Source: an uncultured Porphyromonadaceae bacterium (lineage in GTDB: Bacteria; Bacteroidota; Bacteroidia; Bacteroidales; Muribaculaceae). From it: a stretch of 37,060 nt of DNA. Numbering within the stretch: position 1 is the first letter of the stretch; each line of letters begins with the position of its first letter. Location of the stretch: contig URQP01000008.1 in the NCBI GenBank assembly GCA_900550025.1, positions 1 to 37,060 on the forward strand. The letters are read 5' to 3'. The notes beneath the pieces are model-generated. The model worked only from the letters and a program-made list of their open reading frames with translations. It had not been told where the DNA came from and searched no databases. Position numbers and translations under genes: made by a program. Below are positions 31,249 through 37,060 of this stretch, piece by piece.

Positions 31249-32067
31249 TTAATTGTTAATTCTTATTTTCACCGTTTCCAGTCTGCCAGCGGCTTCCACA
31301 ACCGCCACATATATACCTGAAGCAAGCCCCTTAGTAGAAAATGATCGTTCTGCCGTATCAAAAAGCAAACGCCCTGCCACATCGTAAAGGCGCAACGCAT
31401 CAAATTCGCCATTTACTTGCAATAATCCATTTGCACAAACAACAGATAGACCACTATCTACTCCAACAGTTTCCACACCGGCCTGAAGATCATCATAATT
31501 GATGTCGTCCAACCAATCGGAAATCATTGAATGGCAATTTGAAGTTTGTGATGAACGTATCCATAGCGAAGGCTCTAAAAAGTTGCCGCCGGGTATCAAA
31601 CGCCGGGCATCAGCCTCTACCCCACTGATACCGCTGCTCGCGCTCGACACTATCAATCCGATATTCTTGCCAGCCATCTGACTACCATAAGTGAACAGAA
31701 ACGTTTGCATCGGAGCAGCCATACTGCTCCACCACAAAGGAGCAGCCACAATCACTGTACTGTATTCGTCAAGATTATCAACAGATGTCTTGATAGCCGG
31801 ATAAGAAGCCGGATCATCGGGATTTTCCCTTATTGTAGAAATCAATGCGCTGCCTATGGCATAATTGTTCGCGGCATAGTCGATGCCCTCCTCTGCTGGC
31901 TCAACTTCAAGCACATCCGCATCAATCTGCGTCTGCAAATCGTCGACAATAGTGCGGGTGTTGTTCGTAAAACTATAATACACAACCAAAGTTTTTGCTT
32001 TTAATGGCGCTATTGCCAATAATGACATCAGCGCCAACATCATAATTTTAATACCAATTGTTTTCAT
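31249..32067 (-). CDS. Exported flavodoxin with a T9SS-type C-terminal tail
   Basis: A 272-residue protein with a signal peptide (1-24, ending PLKA), a flavodoxin domain (about 25-195: TLVVYYSFTNNTRTI, APLWWSSMAAPM, VSSASSGI) and a short linker. The last ~70 residues have a type A sorting-domain pattern (LRLYDVAGRLLFDT, then GLASGIYVAVVE..VKIRI). That tail is used by the type IX system to move proteins across the outer membrane. A surface-exposed flavodoxin would be odd, so the tail may instead only anchor or stabilise. Gaps to its neighbours are 6 and 7 nt. Confidence 0.8.
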   Translation of the reverse strand: MKTIGIKIMMLALMSLLAIAPLKAKTLVVYYSFTNNTRTIVDDLQTQIDADVLEVEPAEEGIDYAANNYAIGSALISTIRENPDDPASYPAIKTSVDNLDEYSTVIVAAPLWWSSMAAPMQTFLFTYGSQMAGKNIGLIVSSASSGISGVEADARRLIPGGNFLEPSLWIRSSQTSNCHSMISDWLDDINYDDLQAGVETVGVDSGLSVVCANGLLQVNGEFDALRLYDVAGRLLFDTAERSFSTKGLASGIYVAVVEAAGRLETVKIRINN

Positions 32068-32073
32068 AATTAT

Positions 32074-33222
32074 TTATTTTATTTTCAGACCCGGTATCAA
32101 CGGGGCTACATCAATCAATTCCAAATCTTTCACCATCGCCAACGTGCCTTGCTTATACTTTTGGAAGTGCGGCGTTTTCAAATGGCTTTCGTAGGCTGCA
32201 CGGTCGGCATAGATTTCGAGGATGGTCACTTTATGCGGAGCATTTTTCTCGGCAGTGGCATAGAGAGTCAATACGCCCGGCTCCAACCGCATCGAAGCTT
32301 CGATTTCCTCCTTCAAAAAGGCATTGTAGGCATCCAATTGAGCCGCATCGACGGTAATCTTCGACAGACGCACCAAATTGTTTCCGGCAGTATCAGGCTT
32401 GGCATATTCCTGCTTGATGATGCGCAACGCCTTAATAGCGGCAGAGAAGCCGATGTAGGGCAGGCATTGAATGACAGCGGCGGTCAATGTTTCTGGCGAG
32501 TTGCCCGCGTTGATGTTGCCGTGATAGTGCGAATGGAGCTGGCTCTCTGCTTCCAAGGTGGTCAGTACGCAATAGCCGAGCAACTCGCGTGTCTTTAGGT
32601 CGAGTGCGCCACGGCTGTATATTTCGCCGAAGAAATAGTCCGTGAGGAACTGCTCCACGTCCTTGCCCATGTCGCCGGGCAGACCTTCCATCACCGAGAC
32701 GATACCGCCGGGATATTGTTTGTCCTGAATGGTTTTGCCAGTCTCGTGGCGTGTTTCTTCCGTCACCGTGCCTTGCTTTTCCAATGGCAGGCTGATGCCT
32801 CGCTCCTTGAACACCTCATTCACCGTGGCCACGGCATTCAGCATCTTGGGGAAGCCGATGAACGGAGCGGTGAGATACATCACCTCGCGCAGTTCCTCCG
32901 GGGTGACACCCACGTTGAGTGCCGCACCCGCATGGGCTTTTAGTTGCGGAAGCGTCTGCATCGTGGCGAGGGTGACGCAGGTAATCATTTCGCGTTGTTT
33001 CAGCGTCAGTTCACCCGTCCGGAACACCTCGCCGAAGATAAACTTCTGAAGAATGTCCATCATTTCCGGGTCTGTGCCCTGCCCGGTCAGGGCTTCACCG
33101 CCAAATAGGGTGCGGTAATTCTGCTTGCATACTTCGATTCTATCCATATTGTCTGTTGTTTGTGCCGTCGCGGACAGGCTTCCTGCCAATGCGAGGGCGA
33201 TTGTTGCTATGATATTCTTCAT
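32074..33222 (-). CDS. Exported carboxymuconolactone-decarboxylase-like protein with ABM domain
   Basis: A 382-residue protein. It has a signal peptide (MKNIIATIALALAGSLSATAQ), two carboxymuconolactone-decarboxylase (CMD)-type helical domains (about 30-150 and 175-290) and a C-terminal antibiotic-biosynthesis-monooxygenase-type alpha/beta domain (about 295-375). The AhpD-like Cys-x-x-Cys pair is absent, so classic peroxidase-reductant chemistry is unlikely. CMD and ABM folds often handle quinones or small aromatic/peroxide substrates. I use ATG 33222; the frame is open further upstream but overlaps the preceding gene. It is the fifth gene of the operon (17-nt gap before it). Confidence 0.82.
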   Translation of the reverse strand: MKNIIATIALALAGSLSATAQTTDNMDRIEVCKQNYRTLFGGEALTGQGTDPEMMDILQKFIFGEVFRTGELTLKQREMITCVTLATMQTLPQLKAHAGAALNVGVTPEELREVMYLTAPFIGFPKMLNAVATVNEVFKERGISLPLEKQGTVTEETRHETGKTIQDKQYPGGIVSVMEGLPGDMGKDVEQFLTDYFFGEIYSRGALDLKTRELLGYCVLTTLEAESQLHSHYHGNINAGNSPETLTAAVIQCLPYIGFSAAIKALRIIKQEYAKPDTAGNNLVRLSKITVDAAQLDAYNAFLKEEIEASMRLEPGVLTLYATAEKNAPHKVTILEIYADRAAYESHLKTPHFQKYKQGTLAMVKDLELIDVAPLIPGLKIK

Positions 33223-33239
33223 TTTTCTATTGATAAATG

Positions 33240-33893
33240 TTATAAACTCTTGCCTAACTGGTAGGCTTGCTGTGGATAATCCGTATTCCTGACGCTGCCT
33301 GCCGTCCACACGCCCGAAGCCACCACTTCGCCCACGCTTGTCCATCCGAGATAGTCCATCAGCGTATGGTAATGCACCAGCATCGGCTCCGCCTCCTTCT
33401 TGGCGGTATCAGCGTAGGTCATCAGGAAAGCGGCCTTCTTCCGTGCGCCCTTTATCTGTCCGTTGATGGCATAGAAGCGGTCTATCACCCGTTTCATCTG
33501 TGCCGAGATGCTGAAATAATACATCGGCGTAGCGAATACCACCATGTCTGCGTCTATCAAATGGGGACGGAGTTCTTGAAAGTCGTCGTTGAAAATACAT
33601 GACCCGTTCATGCCACAACGGTTGCAGGCGCGGCACGGCTCCACCTGCTTGAAAGCACAATCGAAACGGAACACCTCATGCCCCTTTTCTTCCGCGCCTT
33701 TGATGAACTGCTCCGCCAGATAAGCGGAATTTCCGTTCTTACGGGGACTGCCCGTCAATACTACTATCTTCATTTTGTCTGTCTTTGATTCGTTATCGTT
33801 TATGTGGTTGAAAGCCTGCACAATCCCTGTTCCGGCTACGGCTGTACCCAAAGTAGCGAGTGCAGACTTCTTCAAAAATTCTCGTCGTTCCAT
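33240..33893 (-). CDS. Tat-exported NADPH-dependent FMN reductase family protein
   Basis: A 217-residue protein beginning MERREFLKKSALATLG, a twin-arginine signal, and then a flavodoxin-like NADPH-dependent FMN reductase domain (about 41-215). It has the phosphate loop TGSPRKNGNS and a cysteine-rich CRACNRCGMNGSC segment that is common in this family (iron-sulfur or redox-active cysteines). The Tat route fits a flavoprotein folded with its cofactor before export. It is the fourth gene of the operon. The substrate may be flavin, quinone or an electrophile; it cannot be told from sequence. Confidence 0.85.
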   Translation of the reverse strand: MERREFLKKSALATLGTAVAGTGIVQAFNHINDNESKTDKMKIVVLTGSPRKNGNSAYLAEQFIKGAEEKGHEVFRFDCAFKQVEPCRACNRCGMNGSCIFNDDFQELRPHLIDADMVVFATPMYYFSISAQMKRVIDRFYAINGQIKGARKKAAFLMTYADTAKKEAEPMLVHYHTLMDYLGWTSVGEVVASGVWTAGSVRNTDYPQQAYQLGKSL

Positions 33894-33905
33894 CAGTGTC
33901 CGGGA

Positions 33906-35472
<1,567 letters not shown>

Positions 35473-35476
<4 letters not shown>

Positions 35477-35685
35477 TGTCTTTTTATGTTTATAATCCTA
35501 TTATTCTCTATTAGTTCGGAGAGACCTTTCAGTATCTCCACTTCGTTAGGTTCCAAAGGGATGGAAGTCTCTCCGTAAAGGAAATAGCGCAAGAGTTGTT
35601 GCGGTGTTACATGGTGACGGTATGCGATGAAGCACACCGCCTCGTCCGCGCACAATTCTTCAGGTAATTCTGTTTTCTGTTCCAT
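35473..35685 (-). CDS. Small protein of unknown function, first gene of the redox operon
   Basis: A 70-residue helical protein (ELCADEAVCFIAYRHHVTPQQLLRYF, about 10-35, then an acidic LEPNEVEIL segment). I do not recognise the family. It has no signal peptide and a single cysteine pair too far apart to suggest a redox motif. Its position as the promoter-proximal gene, overlapping the flavin reductase gene by 4 nt, hints at a regulatory or adaptor role for the operon. Small genes of this kind occur in Bacteroidales next to similar oxidoreductase clusters, but that is recollection, not shown here. Confidence 0.7.
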
Positions 35686-35711
35686 TCTTCTATATTCTTA
35701 ATTGTTTGATG

Positions 35712-35719
35712 CAAAATTA
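35712..35719 (-). promoter_or_regulatory. -7 box of the redox operon
   Basis: Minus-strand TAATTTTG is an exact -7 box, with no -33 match at the normal distance. The start near 35705 gives a leader of about 20 nt. A missing -33 box fits an activator-dependent promoter. Confidence 0.6.
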
Positions 35720-35769
35720 CACCGGAATAAGAAAGAACCCCGTAACCATAAGTGGGCAAACCATACCAT

Positions 35770-35812
35770 TTTCACTGAAATTGCGTGTCTGCGTAAATCA
35801 TTGTCAGTGAAA
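35770..35812. promoter_or_regulatory. Inverted-repeat operator between AraC-type regulator and redox operon
   Basis: Perfect 9-bp arms TTTCACTGA (35770-35778) and TCAGTGAAA (35804-35812) are 34 nt apart start to start, about three helical turns. They lie just upstream of the regulator -7 box and about 65-105 nt upstream of the operon start, a fitting place for a dimer to repress itself and activate the operon. Binding is inferred. Confidence 0.5.
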
Positions 35813-35817
35813 TGCAT

Positions 35818-35825
35818 TATCTTTG
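35818..35825 (+). promoter_or_regulatory. -7 box of the AraC-family gene
   Basis: TATCTTTG matches the -7 consensus exactly; no -33 box is evident. The start near 35833 rules out the in-frame ATG at 35812 and supports ATG 35848, with a very short leader. Confidence 0.6.
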
Positions 35826-35847
35826 TATCGGTTTAACAGGAAACAAG

Positions 35848-36747
35848 ATGAGCAAGATATTGAAAGTTAGGAATGTCAATGATTACAGCCGCTACCTCGG
35901 ATGCGCCGACCAGCACCCGTTGGTCAGCGTCATTGACTATGACGAGGTTTCGCCCATACGCCACAGCCTGAACAATTACAGTGTGTATGGGCTGTTCCTG
36001 CGGGACGATGCCGATGTGGATTTGGACTATGGTTGCGGCAAATACGATTATAACAAAGGTACGCTGCTCTGCGTGGCTCCCGGACAGATTGGCGGTAAAG
36101 AGGATAATGGCGAGCGGGTGGCGATTACCGGTTGGGCGCTCCTGTTCCATCCCGACCTGCTGCATGGTTTCCCGCTCGAAAAGCGTATCAAGGAGTATTC
36201 GTTTTTCGACTACCGCGTGAATGAAGCCCTGCACATGATCGACGAAGAACACGATATTCTCGTTTCGCTGATGCGCCAGATGCGTGAGGAACTTGACAAG
36301 AATTCGGACGAGCTTCAAAACGCCATTCTCGTGGGCTACATTGAACTGACGCTCAACTTCTGCCAGCGATTCTACAACCGCCAGTTCGTCACCCGAAAGG
36401 TTGAAAACTCCGACATCCTCGTCCGCTTCGACCGCCTGCTTCGTGAGTATTTTGAGGACAAACTCCAGCTGACCCTCGGCTTGCCTACCGTGCAGTATTG
36501 CGCCGACAAGCTCTGTATGTCGCCCAATTATTTTGGCGATGTCATCAAGAAAACCACCGGCGACACGGCGAGCGGTCACATCCGCCAATTCGTCATCCAG
36601 CTTGCCAAGAACGGGCTGGCGGCGGGGGAAACCCTTTCCCAAGTATCCGACCGCCTCGGCTTCGAATATCCCCAGCATTTCAGCCGGATGTTCAAGAAAC
36701 AGGAGGGGGTTACGCCGTCAGAGTATGTCGGAAAGATGCGATTGTGA
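35848..36747 (+). CDS. AraC-family transcriptional regulator
   Basis: A 299-residue regulator. The N-terminal part (about 1-170) is a cupin-like sensor domain (YGLFLRDDADVDLDYGCGKYDYNKGTL, then GWALLFHPDLLHGF), and the C-terminal part (about 205-299) has the double helix-turn-helix of AraC proteins (VQYCADKLCMSPNYFGDVIKKTTG, then SQVSDRLGFEYPQHFSRMFKKQEGVTPSEY). It is divergent from the seven-gene redox operon with 162 nt between starts, so it probably controls that operon, sensing an aromatic or redox-active compound. The ligand is unknown. The start ATG 35848 is chosen from the promoter position. Confidence 0.92.
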   Translation: MSKILKVRNVNDYSRYLGCADQHPLVSVIDYDEVSPIRHSLNNYSVYGLFLRDDADVDLDYGCGKYDYNKGTLLCVAPGQIGGKEDNGERVAITGWALLFHPDLLHGFPLEKRIKEYSFFDYRVNEALHMIDEEHDILVSLMRQMREELDKNSDELQNAILVGYIELTLNFCQRFYNRQFVTRKVENSDILVRFDRLLREYFEDKLQLTLGLPTVQYCADKLCMSPNYFGDVIKKTTGDTASGHIRQFVIQLAKNGLAAGETLSQVSDRLGFEYPQHFSRMFKKQEGVTPSEYVGKMRL

Positions 36748-36756
36748 TGTCTTGGG

Positions 36757-37060
36757 TCATCTTTCATCGGTAGCGTTTCCCTCAAACAGCAGCTCCGCAT
36801 TCTTCCACAATATATCCTCACTGTAAGGAGCCAATTCTTTATCCGCAGCCAGCGTTTGTTTCAGTCTTTGCAGGTTGCTTTTCAGCACAGCATCGGGCAA
36901 ATAGGGATAATCCGAACCGTAAAGGATATGGTCGGGCGTAGTGAGGGTGAGCAGCGAATGCAATACTTCAATAGTCGGATTGCCTGCCAAGTCGAAGTAG
37001 AGGCGCGACAGGTTACCTTCCCAGTCTATCGGCTGCATATAGCCCTGCGCAACCATTGCC
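36757..37060 (-). CDS. Amidohydrolase-family protein (N-terminus outside window)
   Basis: The C-terminal 100 residues of a metal-dependent hydrolase of the amidohydrolase-2 type. The segment HILYGSDYPY holds the family motif GSDYP (Asp binds the metal), followed by helices typical of the barrel end. The rest of the gene lies beyond the window. It converges on the AraC-family gene with a 9-nt gap and no visible terminator. The function may be hydrolysis or decarboxylation of a small carboxylated compound. Confidence 0.8.
   Translation of the reverse strand, partial: AMVAQGYMQPIDWEGNLSRLYFDLAGNPTIEVLHSLLTLTTPDHILYGSDYPYLPDAVLKSNLQRLKQTLAADKELAPYSEDILWKNAELLFEGNATDER

Noticed and set aside
35833..36678. 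A 281-codon minus-strand frame opposite the AraC-family gene
   Set aside because: It overlaps the clear double helix-turn-helix of the plus-strand gene and its promoter; no motif of its own.

Overview
The window reads as chromosomal DNA of a Bacteroidales bacterium, probably gut-associated; Muribaculaceae or a near relative is a guess. The evidence is a Bat aerotolerance operon, a fused LpxC-FabZ, a serine palmitoyltransferase for sphingolipids, type IX secretion-style C-terminal tails, a BspA-type leucine-rich-repeat remnant, and an exact or near-exact Bacteroidetes -7 box (TAnnTTTG) in front of most transcription units. Base and codon usage look even through most genes. Exceptions by eye are the A+T-rich cassette at 22.1-23.0 kb and the G+C-rich repeat at 30.2-30.5 kb.

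Layout. 1-5.4 kb (minus): moxR, DUF58, a BatD-like membrane protein, batA, batB, and batC running off the window. 5.5-7.05 kb (minus): a membrane-spanning HU-LysM protein, a small HU protein and tRNA-Arg(ACG). 7.2-9.8 kb: lon (plus), convergent with a universal stress protein and a small HTH protein. 11.3-12.8 kb: a DUF4301 protein. 12.9-19.5 kb (plus): a RelA-like (p)ppGpp synthetase with a degenerate hydrolase site, an overlapping lipoprotein, ftsY, rimO and an isochorismate synthase. 19.6-21.8 kb (minus): a large exported multidomain protein with a T9SS tail. 22.1-23.0 kb (plus): a compact DUF3791-DUF3990-DUF3791 cassette that looks like a toxin-antitoxin module, with a perfect palindrome at its promoter. 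23.1-26.3 kb (minus): lpxD, lpxC-fabZ, lpxA. 26.5-27.8 kb (plus): spt. 27.8-29.1 kb (minus): serB. 29.3-29.9 kb (plus): a thioredoxin-fold protein lacking the redox cysteines, behind a leader of three abutting hairpins. 29.9-30.7 kb: no intact known gene, but a BspA-repeat remnant and a palindrome-rich repeat-like element. 30.7-35.7 kb (minus): a tightly packed seven-gene redox operon, divergent from an AraC-family regulator at 35.8-36.7 kb. The window ends in an amidohydrolase fragment.

How the parts fit. Most of the window is housekeeping: envelope integrity (Bat), lipid A and sphingolipid synthesis, stringent response, proteolysis, protein targeting and ribosome modification. The accessory content is the 22-kb cassette and the AraC-linked redox operon. 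The latter combines soluble, lipoprotein, Tat-type and T9SS-tailed flavin or quinone-type proteins under what looks like one divergent control region. The best candidates for undescribed biology are the DUF3990 cassette with its palindrome, the HU-TM-LysM protein that could tether DNA to the cell wall, the three-hairpin leader, and the exported redox operon with its inverted-repeat operator.
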